From the NCBI RefSeq assembly GCF_003627955.1, contig NZ_RBWS01000008.1:124001-188000 (forward strand): a DNA stretch of 64,000 bases, written 5' to 3'. A program made the translations under genes and the position numbers. This stretch comes from Sphingobacterium puteale (GTDB taxonomy: Bacteria; Bacteroidota; Bacteroidia; Sphingobacteriales; Sphingobacteriaceae). The notes beneath the pieces were generated by a model. It did no database searches. It was not told the DNA's origin and saw only the letters and a program-made list of their open reading frames with translations. Within the stretch, counting starts at the first letter, position 1. Every line of letters begins with the position of its first letter. Of this stretch, positions 44,119 to 53,741 are shown in pieces.

Positions 44119-45110
44119 TATTTTTGATTATAGTATGTAAAGTCTTTATGTGATAATGTTTCCAAAGGAACCTTTCTGTAAAAATCTATGGTTTTTTCTA
44201 AGCCTAATTTTCGGTCTATTTTGGGCTGCCAATTCAATTTTGCCTTCGCCATACCAATATCCGGTTTACGTTGTTTAGGGTCGTCTATGGGCAATGGTCT
44301 ATGGCTGATCTTACTTGAGCTATCAGTTAGTTCTATGATCTCCTGTGCCAACTGCAATAGTGATATTTCATCGGGATTGCCTATGTTTATGGGTTTTATA
44401 CAATTTGAATGCAACAACCTATAAATGCCTTCGATTTGATCATCGATATAACAGAACGACCGTGTTTGTGAACCATCACCAAAAAGAGTAATGTCTTCGC
44501 CTCGAATAGCTTGTGCTATAAACGTTGGGATGGCACGCCCGTCATTGAGACGCATTCTCGAGCCGAAAGTATTGAATATTCTGACAATGCGTGTATCAAG
44601 TCCATGCGCATTATGGTAGGCCATCGTAATGGCCTCCTGAAATCTTTTGGCTTCATCATATACCCCTCTGGGACCGACAGGGTTAACATTTCCCCAATAA
44701 TCTTCTGACTGTGGTGAGACCAAAGGGTCGCCATAGACTTCTGAGGTCGATGCTACTAATATACGGGCCTGTTTAGCCCTTGCCAGGCCAAGGAGATTGT
44801 GGGTGCCCAAAGAGCCGACTTTGAGTGTTTGAATCGGAATTTTAAGATAATCGACAGGACTTGCTGGTGATGCAAAATGGAGGATATAATCCAAATCTCC
44901 CGGAATATGCACAAACTTCGAAACATCGTGATGATAGAAGTCGAAATTCTCCAGCTTAAATAAATGTGCGATATTCTGTAGGTCGCCAGTGATCAGGTTA
45001 TCCATGCCAATAACATCGTAGTCTTCGGCAATAAAGCGATCGCAAAGGTGGGAACCAAGGAAGCCCGCTGCTCCAGTGATCAAAATCCGTTTGCGTTGTC
45101 TATTTTCCAC
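44118..45110 (-). CDS. UDP-glucuronate decarboxylase-like NAD-dependent epimerase/dehydratase
   Basis: A 330-residue enzyme of the UXS type, which converts UDP-glucuronate to UDP-xylose. Motifs are [61 protein letters not shown] (YxxxK) and [14 protein letters not shown]. The start is GTG at 45110: the codon before it in frame is TGA, so no upstream start is possible. It lies directly before galE. dTDP-glucose dehydratase is a less likely alternative. Confidence 0.88.
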   Translation of the reverse strand: MENRQRKRILITGAAGFLGSHLCDRFIAEDYDVIGMDNLITGDLQNIAHLFKLENFDFYHHDVSKFVHIPGDLDYILHFASPASPVDYLKIPIQTLKVGSLGTHNLLGLARAKQARILVASTSEVYGDPLVSPQSEDYWGNVNPVGPRGVYDEAKRFQEAITMAYHNAHGLDTRIVRIFNTFGSRMRLNDGRAIPTFIAQAIRGEDITLFGDGSQTRSFCYIDDQIEGIYRLLHSNCIKPINIGNPDEISLLQLAQEIIELTDSSSKISHRPLPIDDPKQRKPDIGMAKAKLNWQPKIDRKLGLEKTIDFYRKVPLETLSHKDFTYYNQK

Positions 45111-45142
45111 TCAATGGTTCCTTATTAATGAAATGGGTTTGA

Positions 45143-45150
45143 TATCTTTG
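45143..45150 (+). promoter_or_regulatory. -7 promoter element of waaA
   Basis: TATCTTTG matches TAnnTTTG, 26 bases upstream of the waaA ATG. Confidence 0.4.
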
Positions 45151-45176
45151 ACTAAGATAAACATTATTTTTACAAC

Positions 45177-46415
45177 ATGCGTTTGCTTTATTCAATTGGA
45201 ATCTTTCTTTATGGACTCTTATTGCGTATTTTGGCCCCTTTTCATGCCAAAGCGCGTCTCATGGTGACAGGACGAAAAGACTGGTATTTACGAATGAAAC
45301 AATCGGTTGATTCCAACCAAAAACATATTTGGTTTCACTTCGCTTCCCTAGGAGAATTTGAGCAGGGCAGACCTGTTTTGGAAGCCGTAAAAAATAATTA
45401 TTTGGATCATAAAATAATTGTAACATTTTATTCACCTTCTGGCTATGAGATAAGAAAGAATTCCAATCTGGCGGATCATGTTTTCTATTTACCTTATGAC
45501 ACGGCTCAGAATGCACGACTGTTTTTAGACTTGATCAATCCCACTTTTGCCGTTTTTACGAAATACGAATATTGGTATTATTATTTTGAAGGATTGCACC
45601 GGCGGGGGGTACCTTTATTTCTGATTGCGGCAATTTTTAGACCGGAACAGATTTTCTTTCAGGCCTATGGATCCTTTTTTCTTAAGATTCTGGGTTTTGT
45701 AACTTATTTCTTTGTACAGAACGAGGAAAGTGTGCGTTTATTGAAAGAATATGGAATTCGAAATGCGGGATTGGCAGGTGATACGCGTTTTGATCGTGTG
45801 ATTGATTTACCTAAGACTCGGAAAGACATCCCATTAATAGCAGATTTTGTCGGAACCGCTCCTGTTTTGGTGGCTGGAAGCACCTGGGCTGAGGATGAAA
45901 AATTATTGAAAGAGTTGTTCCAACGGTTTCAAGATTATAAGCTGATCTTAGCCCCGCACGAAATCAATGCGGGCCATGTTGTCAGTATATTAAATCTATG
46001 GCCTGCAGCCCTTCGCTTTTCAAAAATCACGGAATATGATATGGAAACTTTAAAGGGAGCAAAAGTATTAATTATAGATAATATCGGGCTGTTGTCTTCT
46101 TTGTACGCTTATGGTCAAATTGCCTATATTGGTGGTGGATTTGGAGTAGGGATACATAATACATTGGAAGCAGCGACTTATGGCATGCCGGTGCTGTTTG
46201 GACCTAATTTTAAGAAATTTCAGGAAGCGAAAGATCTGATTGAGCAAGGGGGAGGTTTCTCGTTTTCTAACAGCGAGGGGCTTGCCGCTGTATTTGAACG
46301 ATTGCAGGATCAATCCAAACGTGTGGAAGCAGCGAAATCAGCACGCCAATATGTACAGCAAAAGGCGGGAGCGACACCGATTATCATGAAATATCTGAAG
46401 AATGCCAAGCTATAA
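45177..46415 (+). CDS. waaA: 3-deoxy-D-manno-octulosonic acid transferase
   Basis: A 412-residue GT30 glycosyltransferase that attaches Kdo to lipid IVA at the inner membrane. It has an N-terminal membrane segment, then WFHFASLGEFEQGRPVLEAV, FTKYEYWYYYFEGLHRRGVPL, VAGSTWAEDEKLL, ILAPHE and AYIGGGFGVGIHNTLEAATYGMPVLFGPNFKKFQEA. Length and motif order match KdtA. It diverges from the UXS-like gene. Confidence 0.95.
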   Translation: MRLLYSIGIFLYGLLLRILAPFHAKARLMVTGRKDWYLRMKQSVDSNQKHIWFHFASLGEFEQGRPVLEAVKNNYLDHKIIVTFYSPSGYEIRKNSNLADHVFYLPYDTAQNARLFLDLINPTFAVFTKYEYWYYYFEGLHRRGVPLFLIAAIFRPEQIFFQAYGSFFLKILGFVTYFFVQNEESVRLLKEYGIRNAGLAGDTRFDRVIDLPKTRKDIPLIADFVGTAPVLVAGSTWAEDEKLLKELFQRFQDYKLILAPHEINAGHVVSILNLWPAALRFSKITEYDMETLKGAKVLIIDNIGLLSSLYAYGQIAYIGGGFGVGIHNTLEAATYGMPVLFGPNFKKFQEAKDLIEQGGGFSFSNSEGLAAVFERLQDQSKRVEAAKSARQYVQQKAGATPIIMKYLKNAKL

Positions 46416-46509
46416 TAAATGAAAAAGATTGGCGCAAAAAGTAGAAGTTAACTATCATAGAAACGGAAAGCTGAAAAGACCGGCTAAATGCAGATGAACG
46501 GGGTGAAAG

Positions 46510-46547
46510 AAAAATAGGGCTCCGTTCATTTTGGATACCCTATTTTT
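46510..46547. terminator. Bidirectional terminator between waaA and gap
   Basis: AAAATAGGG and CCCTATTTT arms with an inner TCC/GGA pair form a hairpin bounded by A and T tracts, between convergent genes. Confidence 0.7.
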
Positions 46548-46564
46548 ATATTGAAAATTGGATT

Positions 46565-48013
46565 TTAATAGTATGTGTATCTTCTTACACCTGCAATATG
46601 CCGCGATAGACGCATGACCTGGTGGGAATAGCCATACTCATTATCATACCATACATAGAGTACAATATTTTTACCATCAGCTGAAACAATAGTTGCTGGT
46701 CCATCAATGACAGCGGCTGCTGTTGTACCTATTATATCTGTAGAGACAAGCTCATCATTGCTTGAGAATTTAATCTGTTCAACAAGACTGCCTTCCAATG
46801 CACTCATTTTTAAGATTCTATTTATTTGTTCCAAAGATATTGCGGAGGTCAATTCTAAATTTAATATGGCTAATGACCCATTAGGGACAGGTACCCGGAT
46901 TGCGTTGGAAGTGAGTTTGCCTGTTAATGTCGGAAGGACTTTTGAAACAGCACTGCCAGCCCCAGTCTCCGTAATGACCATGTTCAAGGCTGCAGCACGA
47001 CCTCTTCTGGATTTTTTATGCATATTATCTACCAGATTTTGATCATTCGTATAGGAATGGATAGTTTCTATATGGCCTTTCAGGATACCTATTTTCTCTT
47101 CGAGGACGGCCAAAACTGGTGCAATAGCATTTGTGGTACAGGAAGCAGCTGAAAAAATAGCATGTTTTTCCAGATCTATCGTGCTTTCGTTTACACCGTA
47201 AACAATGTTGGGAACACCTTTTCCAGGGGCCGTCAACAATACTTGCGAAGCGCCTTTAGAGGCTAAATGGCGTGCAAGTTCTTTTTCATCACGAAAGGCG
47301 CCTGTATTATCGATAACCAATGCATTATTGATGCCGTATGCTGTATAATCAATATCTTCAGGTTGCTTAGCAGAGATAACGTTGACCGTGATACCATTAA
47401 TAATAAGCGCATTTTTTTCAGGATCGGTATAAACTTCGCCCTCAAATTCGCCGTGTATAGAATCGCTTTTCAGGAGAGCGGCTCTTTTTAACAATGATTT
47501 GGCATCATTGGGGTCTCTGGTGACTATTGCCCGTAGACGAAGCTGCTTGCCAGAACCCGATTTATTAATAAGTTCGCGTGCGAGCAGGCGACCAATACGA
47601 CCGAAACCATAAAGCACAACATCGCGAGGTGTTAATTCCTGCCATTCGGCGATTCCCTCTAATTCATTGAAAATAAAAGAAGACAAATCCTCCATATTGA
47701 TCTGGTCGTTTGTGGCTTTTGTTGCAAGTTTACCGATATCAATTCGAGCGGGAGCCAGATTTGATTTTTCCAATACACGGGCAACATTCAATAGATCGAA
47801 TATGGTCAGTATATTGCCGGTAAGGAAAGTGCTTTCCCGGAGGTGGTTGAGAATCACACTTACTTTTTCATCAACAAGCTGCTCTCTGAAGAGAACGAGC
47901 TCAACGGTATGGTTATACCAAAGATTACTAATGATTTGAATCAGTTCAACAGCTGCATTTTGCTGCTCTCTGTAACTTTTGATTTCTAAATCAAAAGAAC
48001 GACTATGTAACAT
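46565..48013 (-). CDS. Long-form glyceraldehyde-3-phosphate dehydrogenase
   Basis: A 482-residue enzyme, about 150 residues longer than common GAPDH because of an N-terminal helical extension (about residues 1-125). The core has VVLYGFGRIGRLLARELI (NAD) and catalytic Cys in FSAASCTTNAIAPVL, with AAALNMVITETGAGSAV and WYDNEYGYSHQVMRLSRHI. Other Bacteroidota and some gamma-proteobacteria carry such long forms, whose physiological direction is not settled. It follows hemW on the same strand after a 137-base gap. Confidence 0.9.
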   Translation of the reverse strand: MLHSRSFDLEIKSYREQQNAAVELIQIISNLWYNHTVELVLFREQLVDEKVSVILNHLRESTFLTGNILTIFDLLNVARVLEKSNLAPARIDIGKLATKATNDQINMEDLSSFIFNELEGIAEWQELTPRDVVLYGFGRIGRLLARELINKSGSGKQLRLRAIVTRDPNDAKSLLKRAALLKSDSIHGEFEGEVYTDPEKNALIINGITVNVISAKQPEDIDYTAYGINNALVIDNTGAFRDEKELARHLASKGASQVLLTAPGKGVPNIVYGVNESTIDLEKHAIFSAASCTTNAIAPVLAVLEEKIGILKGHIETIHSYTNDQNLVDNMHKKSRRGRAAALNMVITETGAGSAVSKVLPTLTGKLTSNAIRVPVPNGSLAILNLELTSAISLEQINRILKMSALEGSLVEQIKFSSNDELVSTDIIGTTAAAVIDGPATIVSADGKNIVLYVWYDNEYGYSHQVMRLSRHIAGVRRYTYY

Positions 48014-48037
48014 AATATTTTATAATAGATTATGCTG

Positions 48038-48045
48038 CAAACATA
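48038..48045 (-). promoter_or_regulatory. -7 promoter element of the long-form gap gene
   Basis: TATGTTTG on the minus strand matches TAnnTTTG, 24 bases upstream of the ATG; no clear -33 TTTG. Confidence 0.4.
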
Positions 48046-48150
48046 GTATAAACAGCGCTAAAAAAGTGATTTAATTTTCATTTTCGTAATTATTGAAATA
48101 AAAACATGCTTATTATTATTGTTTTGATAATTTTTTAGATTGTTTTGTTG

Positions 48151-49278
48151 TTAATTTTCAATAATAAATAATTCGGACATGATATGATCCGCCATTAATT
48201 TACCAGAATCTGTTAATCTTAATTTATTATCGTCTAAAATTAATTGTTGCTGCTCGAGAAATGGTGCGGCATCTTCTATTATTTTGCTTTTAACGGAGTA
48301 ATCAAAATTCTTTTCTAACTGCTCCAGATCCAGGCCCCACATGGTGCGCAGTGAGGTCATAATACACTCGTTAATCTGATCGCGAACAGATAGATGCTCG
48401 ATTTCCAAGGGAAGCTGGTTGGTCTGTATGGAGCCGATATACTTGGCATTATTGGCGATATTCCAAGATCTGGAATGACCATTGAATGAATGGGCTGAAG
48501 GGCCGATACCTAGGTAATGTTTGCTTTTCCAATAGTTGGTATTGTGACGTGCATATAAACCATTTTTAGCAAAATTGGAAATTTCATATTGTTCATAACC
48601 CGCACTTTTCAATGTTTCGATCAGCAGATTCATCTGATCAGCCGCCTGATCTGAATCAATGGCCGGACTCATGCCCTTCTTGATGAAATGATCTAGTGCT
48701 GTTTTAGCTTCCACAGTCATTGAATAGGAAGAAATATGGGGGATCGCAAAATCGATCAGTTGTTGCATATTGTAGCGCCATTTTTCATCGGTCAACAAGG
48801 GGTAGCCATAAATAAGATCACAGGTGATATTCTCAAATCCTGCATCCTGTACACGCATGATTGCTGCGGATGCTTCCTGTTGGGTATGCGCCCGATTCAT
48901 CCATTTCAGATCTTCCTCAAAAAAAGACTGTACCCCTATACTGAACCTGTTCACGGGAGTTGATCTTAATGCATTCACTTTTGCGGCATTAAGATCATCT
49001 GGATTAGCTTCCAACGTAATTTCAGCATGATCACTTATGTCAAATTGTTTGGCAACAGCATCAATGATCCTTGAGATTTCGTCCGTCTCCAACAGAGAGG
49101 GAGTCCCACCACCAAAATAGATGGATTCAACTTTTCTGTCTTCCAAATACGGAGACCTAAGTTCGATTTCTCGCAAAAGGGCATTGACCATTTCGGTCTT
49201 GTATTGCAGTGAAGTACTGAAATGGAAATCACAATAATGGCAAGCTTGTTTGCAGAACGGGATATGGATGTAAATCAT
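48151..49278 (-). CDS. hemW: Radical SAM heme chaperone HemW
   Basis: A 375-residue protein from this start. It has the radical SAM cluster PFCKQACHYCDF (CxxxCxxC) and the HemW signature PFxxxC with the IYFGGGTPSLLETDEI segment. HemW transfers heme to respiratory enzymes; it is often misannotated as coproporphyrinogen oxidase HemN. The ATG at 49278 is chosen because the GTG two codons upstream (49284) overlaps the TATATTTG promoter element. Confidence 0.92.
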   Translation of the reverse strand: MIYIHIPFCKQACHYCDFHFSTSLQYKTEMVNALLREIELRSPYLEDRKVESIYFGGGTPSLLETDEISRIIDAVAKQFDISDHAEITLEANPDDLNAAKVNALRSTPVNRFSIGVQSFFEEDLKWMNRAHTQQEASAAIMRVQDAGFENITCDLIYGYPLLTDEKWRYNMQQLIDFAIPHISSYSMTVEAKTALDHFIKKGMSPAIDSDQAADQMNLLIETLKSAGYEQYEISNFAKNGLYARHNTNYWKSKHYLGIGPSAHSFNGHSRSWNIANNAKYIGSIQTNQLPLEIEHLSVRDQINECIMTSLRTMWGLDLEQLEKNFDYSVKSKIIEDAAPFLEQQQLILDDNKLRLTDSGKLMADHIMSELFIIEN

Positions 49279-49283
49279 GGGCA

Positions 49284-49291
49284 CAAATATA
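49284..49291 (-). promoter_or_regulatory. -7 promoter element of hemW
   Basis: TATATTTG on the minus strand ends 5 bases before the hemW ATG, implying a very short or absent leader. Confidence 0.4.
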
Positions 49292-49503
49292 CCAAGACTG
49301 GTCCAACTTCATCGTTTATTCACATTTTTTCTTCCATTTGGGCAGTCGTTTCCCCCATTCTCTTAGATATTTTTATTGGCGAGCAATACCCGGTGTTATG
49401 TCACGTCAATGTTGAATGCGGGTATTTTTAGAAATAGTATTTTAAAAATATATTTTCTATCTTGATGGTCAGGTTCATTTTACATAATCAAAAAACTAAT
49501 CTT

Positions 49504-50625
49504 ATGAAAATATCCTCCCGTCGTGACTTTCTGAAGAATGTCATTGGTGCATCGAGTATGCTGCTGCTTTCACAGCAAGGCTTCGCTTTGGATAAACCTT
49601 ATGAAGAAGCATTTATTGATAAGTTGCTCCCAGCACCAAGGGGCGGCGGATTTGCCATGGCAGACTATTGGATATGGGATCCTTCAGTGATTAAGGGGGA
49701 GGATGGTCGGTATCATATGTTTGCGTCACGTTGGAGCAAAAAATATGGCTTTGGTAATTGGGTAACCAATTCGGAAGTTGTTCGGGCAATTTCCGATACC
49801 CCAGAAGGACCCTACGAATTTGTTGAGGTGGTATTGCCTGCCCGCGGGAAAAAGTATTTTGATGGTTGTACAACCCATAATCCCCGGATCGTTAAAAACG
49901 GTGACTATTATGTGCTTTATTATTTTGGAAACAATTATGAGGCGCCCAATCCTGGTTATTCCGAGAATGTTTGGGAATCGGGTTTGGGACAGAAGGCCTG
50001 GATGCATAAACGCATCGGAATGGCCTATTCAAAGTCGATATCAGGTCCTTGGAAGCGCGTTGATCAGCCCATTTTGAATCCGAGGAAGGGCGAGTGGGAT
50101 GCTTCCATAACATCCAATCCTTCTCCGGTAGTCCTGCCAGATGGAAAAGTATATCTGATCTATAAATCATCACCGGTGAATTATAATCCCCCTCTACTAT
50201 TGGGCGCGGCACAAGCTGATTCGTTCCTGGGGCCATATCTTCGTTTGTCCAACAAGCCTATTTTTTCTTTCCATACTGATCAAAATCATGAAAATGATGT
50301 GGAAGATCCTTTCGTATGGCATAATGGTCAGCATTTTGAATTGATTATGAAAGACCGCTATGGCAAAATCTGTGGGGAAGAGGGTGGCGGCATCCATGCA
50401 TATTCGAAAGATGGAATCGATTGGCATCTGTCAAAAGCCGTCAAAGCCTATTCCAAGACGATCCGCTGGAATGATGGGACTGTCAGCCATCAAGCTAATT
50501 TTGAGCGGCCATTTTTACTATTTGAAAATGGGAAACCGACACATCTTTTTGCGGCTACAGGAGATGGATCCGAGTCCTATCAGTTTGAACGGACCTGGAA
50601 TATGGTCATTCCATTGAGAGGATAG
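49504..50625 (+). CDS. Tat-exported five-bladed beta-propeller glycoside hydrolase (GH43/GH117-like)
   Basis: A 373-residue enzyme. The N-terminus carries a twin-arginine motif SSRRDFLKN followed by a hydrophobic stretch (VIGASSMLLLSQQGFA), so export is by Tat. The mature part shows propeller repeats of clan GH-F/J type: WIWDPSVIKGEDGRYHMFAS, THNPRIVKNGDYYVLYY, SNPSPVVLPDGKVYLIYKS and VEDPFVWHNGQHFELIMKD, each with an Asp or Asn in the repeat. The substrate is not identifiable. An upstream in-frame start at 49462 would bury the Tat motif. Confidence 0.8.
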   Translation: MKISSRRDFLKNVIGASSMLLLSQQGFALDKPYEEAFIDKLLPAPRGGGFAMADYWIWDPSVIKGEDGRYHMFASRWSKKYGFGNWVTNSEVVRAISDTPEGPYEFVEVVLPARGKKYFDGCTTHNPRIVKNGDYYVLYYFGNNYEAPNPGYSENVWESGLGQKAWMHKRIGMAYSKSISGPWKRVDQPILNPRKGEWDASITSNPSPVVLPDGKVYLIYKSSPVNYNPPLLLGAAQADSFLGPYLRLSNKPIFSFHTDQNHENDVEDPFVWHNGQHFELIMKDRYGKICGEEGGGIHAYSKDGIDWHLSKAVKAYSKTIRWNDGTVSHQANFERPFLLFENGKPTHLFAATGDGSESYQFERTWNMVIPLRG

Positions 50626-50668
50626 TATTTTACCGTTCCCTGGACAACCTTCATTCCGTTCAAATAAA

Positions 50669-50706
50669 AATAAGCCCTGATAAATTGCAATTTATCAGGG
50701 CTTATT
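50669..50706. terminator. Perfect 38-base palindromic terminator
   Basis: The sequence from AATAAGCCCTG to CAGGGCTTATT is a perfect inverted repeat (17-base arms, 4-base loop) between two convergent genes, with flanking A and T runs. Confidence 0.85.
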
Positions 50707-50768
50707 AAGTTCTCAAAAAGTAGTTCTTTTATATAATCTGCTGCAATGCCTATCTTTCAGTATTAAAA

Positions 50769-52646
50769 TCAGCGTGTCAGACTATTGTTCGCTGATTCTA
50801 CATCCGCAAGTCGAAGCGAAGGATCTATTGTGATGGTTTTAGGGGCCTTATTGACTGAGATTTTATATTCAGGGTTGGTCCAGAACCAATCTTTCAGTAC
50901 AGTGCGTTTTATACCCTTATAGATTTCAAAATTTTCCGCCGGTTTTTCACCGCGCATTTCACGTAAAGGGATGTAAAATAGCTCTTTGCTTCCATCTTGA
51001 TATTCTACAAGTATATCGAGTGGCATCGCAAAGTTTGATTTATTGAGCAGTTGAATTTCTGAATCGGTAACATGACCGATTGCATAATCAATTTGACGTG
51101 TGGTATTGATAAATAAATTGAAATACCACTTCAGGTTTATGCCTGATACCTCCTCTGCGACACGCTTGAAATCATTAGGTGTCGGGTGTTTGAATTTCCA
51201 GCTATCGTAGAATTTCAAAAAGGTTTTCTCTAGATTTTCTTGACCGATAATATAGCCTAATTGCTCAGCCAGAACAGCACCTTTATTATAAGCTTCGTTA
51301 CTATAGCCATAATTTGTATTATAATAGTCCGCAAGCAGGCTCATCGGCTCTTCCTTGCCTGAAAGTGCTAATTTATAATAAGCGCGATAAGCATCGATAA
51401 GTGGATTGGATGCAATGGCTCCCCGTTTTTCAAAAAGATGTTGCATCGCTAATTCTTCAACATAGGAAGTGAATCCTTCGTCAAACCATTCATCAACGGT
51501 TTCATTGATCCCGAATAAATGCTGATACCAGGAGTGAGCAGATTCATGGAAGATAACGCCAACAAGGCTTTTTAGATTACGGCCACCGGTAATTAACGTC
51601 GCGGTGCCATATTCCATGCCGCCATCGCCCCCCTGAATAATGGTATAAGTCGGCCAAGGATATTTGCCGAATTTAGCACTACAGAAATCGAAAAACTCAG
51701 TTGATAGGCCGAGAGCTGTTTTCCAGTTTGATATAACTTCTTTGTCAGTAGGGAGATACACCGTGTAAACTTTTATGCCATTCTTGCTTGAGGCGGAATC
51801 TACAACGAATTTGGGATCTGCAGCCCAGACAAAATCATGGATGTTTTCGGCTTTGTAATGCCAGGTCGCTTTGTCCTGATTGGTTTTTATTTTAGCTTTT
51901 GCCTGATAGCCTTTCACCTCATTTGGATTTTGAAGAACACCTGAAGCACCGACAACATAGTTTTTGTTGAGGTGTATAGTGACGTCAAAGTTGCCGAAAG
52001 GTGCGATAAACTCGCGGCCGATATATTCATCAAGGTGCCAGCCGAATTCATCAAACTGTGCCATCTTCGGATACCATTGTGCCATTGAAAGTGCTACACC
52101 TTCTGCCGAGTTACGGCCTGACCTACGGATCTGCTCAGGTACCTGTGCTGTCCATTCCATATTAAAATTTGCTGTTTCTCCGTCCTGGATCGCAGTGGGT
52201 AGGGTCACTTCCAATATCGTCCCATCAATCTTATAGCTTGTATTGGCCCCATTCATGCTGAGGCTTTTAATTTTTTGGTAACCGATCTGGTTTGGTTGTA
52301 ACGTTTCGATACGGCTTTGCAATATTGGTTTTTCTTTGGTGCCAATATTGGATACCATCCGTTTATCTGGATCACTGATATTTTTCAATCGGTAATCCAT
52401 CATTGATCCTGGTTGGAATGCGTTAAAATATAAATGAAAATAGACTTTTTTTAAGGATTGACCTGAATTGTTGCTATATTTCAAAGCCATTTTTCCATCA
52501 TATTGATAAGCTTTTTCATCCACGTTGACATCCATTGTATAGTCAACCTTCTGCTGCCAGAATCCTTTTCTCTGGGCCTTTACTTCCTGTCCTCCAATAT
52601 TTATGACACATATAAGCGCTAGAAAGGACAATATTTTGATTTTCAT
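50769..52646 (-). CDS. Secreted M1-family metallopeptidase
   Basis: A 625-residue zinc peptidase with a signal peptide. The zinc motif HESAH (367-371) is followed 19 residues later by Glu390 (VDEWFDEGF), the third ligand. The exopeptidase motif is GGMEY (around 342-346) instead of the canonical GxMEN, so N-terminal amino group recognition may differ. The N-terminal beta domain (KYSNNSGQSLKKVYFHLYFNAF) and C-terminal region match Bacteroidota M1 enzymes. Confidence 0.9.
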   Translation of the reverse strand: MKIKILSFLALICVINIGGQEVKAQRKGFWQQKVDYTMDVNVDEKAYQYDGKMALKYSNNSGQSLKKVYFHLYFNAFQPGSMMDYRLKNISDPDKRMVSNIGTKEKPILQSRIETLQPNQIGYQKIKSLSMNGANTSYKIDGTILEVTLPTAIQDGETANFNMEWTAQVPEQIRRSGRNSAEGVALSMAQWYPKMAQFDEFGWHLDEYIGREFIAPFGNFDVTIHLNKNYVVGASGVLQNPNEVKGYQAKAKIKTNQDKATWHYKAENIHDFVWAADPKFVVDSASSKNGIKVYTVYLPTDKEVISNWKTALGLSTEFFDFCSAKFGKYPWPTYTIIQGGDGGMEYGTATLITGGRNLKSLVGVIFHESAHSWYQHLFGINETVDEWFDEGFTSYVEELAMQHLFEKRGAIASNPLIDAYRAYYKLALSGKEEPMSLLADYYNTNYGYSNEAYNKGAVLAEQLGYIIGQENLEKTFLKFYDSWKFKHPTPNDFKRVAEEVSGINLKWYFNLFINTTRQIDYAIGHVTDSEIQLLNKSNFAMPLDILVEYQDGSKELFYIPLREMRGEKPAENFEIYKGIKRTVLKDWFWTNPEYKISVNKAPKTITIDPSLRLADVESANNSLTR

Positions 52647-52650
52647 GCTC

Positions 52651-52658
52651 CAAACTTA
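52651..52658 (-). promoter_or_regulatory. -7 promoter element of the M1 peptidase gene
   Basis: TAAGTTTG on the minus strand ends 4 bases before the ATG; no leader or a very short one is implied. Confidence 0.4.
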
Positions 52659-52806
52659 CAAAATTGTCTCAAGAAATGCCGATTAATCAACCTAATCGAG
52701 GTAAATGTCATCAAATCTTGACGAAAAGTGATTTGATTATTAATAATTGGCTTGGTTTTGGTTAGAAAATTTATCTGTTGAGTTAACAAATATTGCAAAT
52801 AAATTT

Positions 52807-53664
52807 ATGGAAAATCTGTATTATAAGCCTTCGGGGAAGGCGCCTGCTTTAGCATTAATCGGTTCACTTGTGTTAGGTATTGTCGGAGCGGTTGTTCTGG
52901 CCATTATCTACATTGCTTTACAATGGTTTATTCCGATCGTCTATTTCAATGTATTTATCACACTTGGGTTTGGCGCCGGACTGTTCTATCTGCTCAATTT
53001 TTGTTTCAAACAATGGAAGTTAAGAAATAAAGGCGTCGCGATTATCATCACTCTGATTGTTGCCCTAGTTGGTTTTTATGCACAGTGGGCGCTGTTCGTT
53101 TCGTTGATGTATAATGCTGAAGGTACCATGGGTGGTGACACTTGGGTAAAATCTTCTTTTAGTCTGGAAGGTTTTAAAGCATTTTTTATGCATCCATCAT
53201 TTATCTGGGAGGCGCTGCAGGGGCTAAATGAGGTTGGTACTTTTACCTTGAAGAAGTCGCCAGTTTCCGGTGCGATGCTCTGGGCCGTCTGGGCTATTGA
53301 AATGGCAATCATCCTGATTACACCTATTGTTATGGCTTTTAGGGGCATTACCATTTATCCTTTTTCAGAGAAAGACGAAATGTGGATGAAAAAGAGAATT
53401 TTGCCTGGAAGATTAAAGTTTGTTGAGGATAAAGATGCCATGGCAAATACGTTGGCAAATCATGATTTTGCCTATGTCTACGATCATCTTTCCGATGAAG
53501 AAGAGCATTTTTCTTTTGCAACTGCAGAGGTGTACGAATCGGATACCGATGACCATCAATACCTGACCATCTATAATCATCAATTTGTCGAGAAGAAAGG
53601 GAAGATGGAAGAGAAGAAGGATGAGGTTATTGAATTTCTGCGAATTAATAGGAACAGTCTATAA
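52807..53664 (+). CDS. Uncharacterised multi-spanning membrane protein
   Basis: A 285-residue protein with about four transmembrane segments, including LALIGSLVLGIVGAVVLAIIYIAL, FITLGFGAGLFYLLNF, VAIIITLIVALVGFYAQWALFVSLM and ALWAVWAIEMAIILITPIVMAF. A cytoplasmic C-terminus follows (DEMWMKKRILPG...), rich in acidic and His residues (HDFAYVYDHLSDEEEHFSFA). No family recognised. The ATG at 52807 is preferred to a TTG at 52747 because the family-like start MENLYYKPSGKAP follows it. Confidence 0.7.
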   Translation: MENLYYKPSGKAPALALIGSLVLGIVGAVVLAIIYIALQWFIPIVYFNVFITLGFGAGLFYLLNFCFKQWKLRNKGVAIIITLIVALVGFYAQWALFVSLMYNAEGTMGGDTWVKSSFSLEGFKAFFMHPSFIWEALQGLNEVGTFTLKKSPVSGAMLWAVWAIEMAIILITPIVMAFRGITIYPFSEKDEMWMKKRILPGRLKFVEDKDAMANTLANHDFAYVYDHLSDEEEHFSFATAEVYESDTDDHQYLTIYNHQFVEKKGKMEEKKDEVIEFLRINRNSL

Positions 53665-53696
53665 AAGCCCTTTAATAACTACAATAACAGAAAGAC

Positions 53697-53731
53697 AAAA
53701 TAGCTCCAGGATTTGTTTCTGGAGCTATTTT
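53697..53731. terminator. Bidirectional terminator between convergent genes
   Basis: AAAATAGCTCCAG and CTGGAGCTATTTT form a perfect 13-base stem around a 9-base loop. Confidence 0.85.
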
Positions 53732-53741
53732 ATTTAGTATC

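Noticed and set aside
49385..49426. Inverted repeat AATACCCG / CGGGTATT followed by T residues
   Set aside because: It has short arms and a long loop, and lies between divergent genes where a terminator is not expected. Too weak to call.
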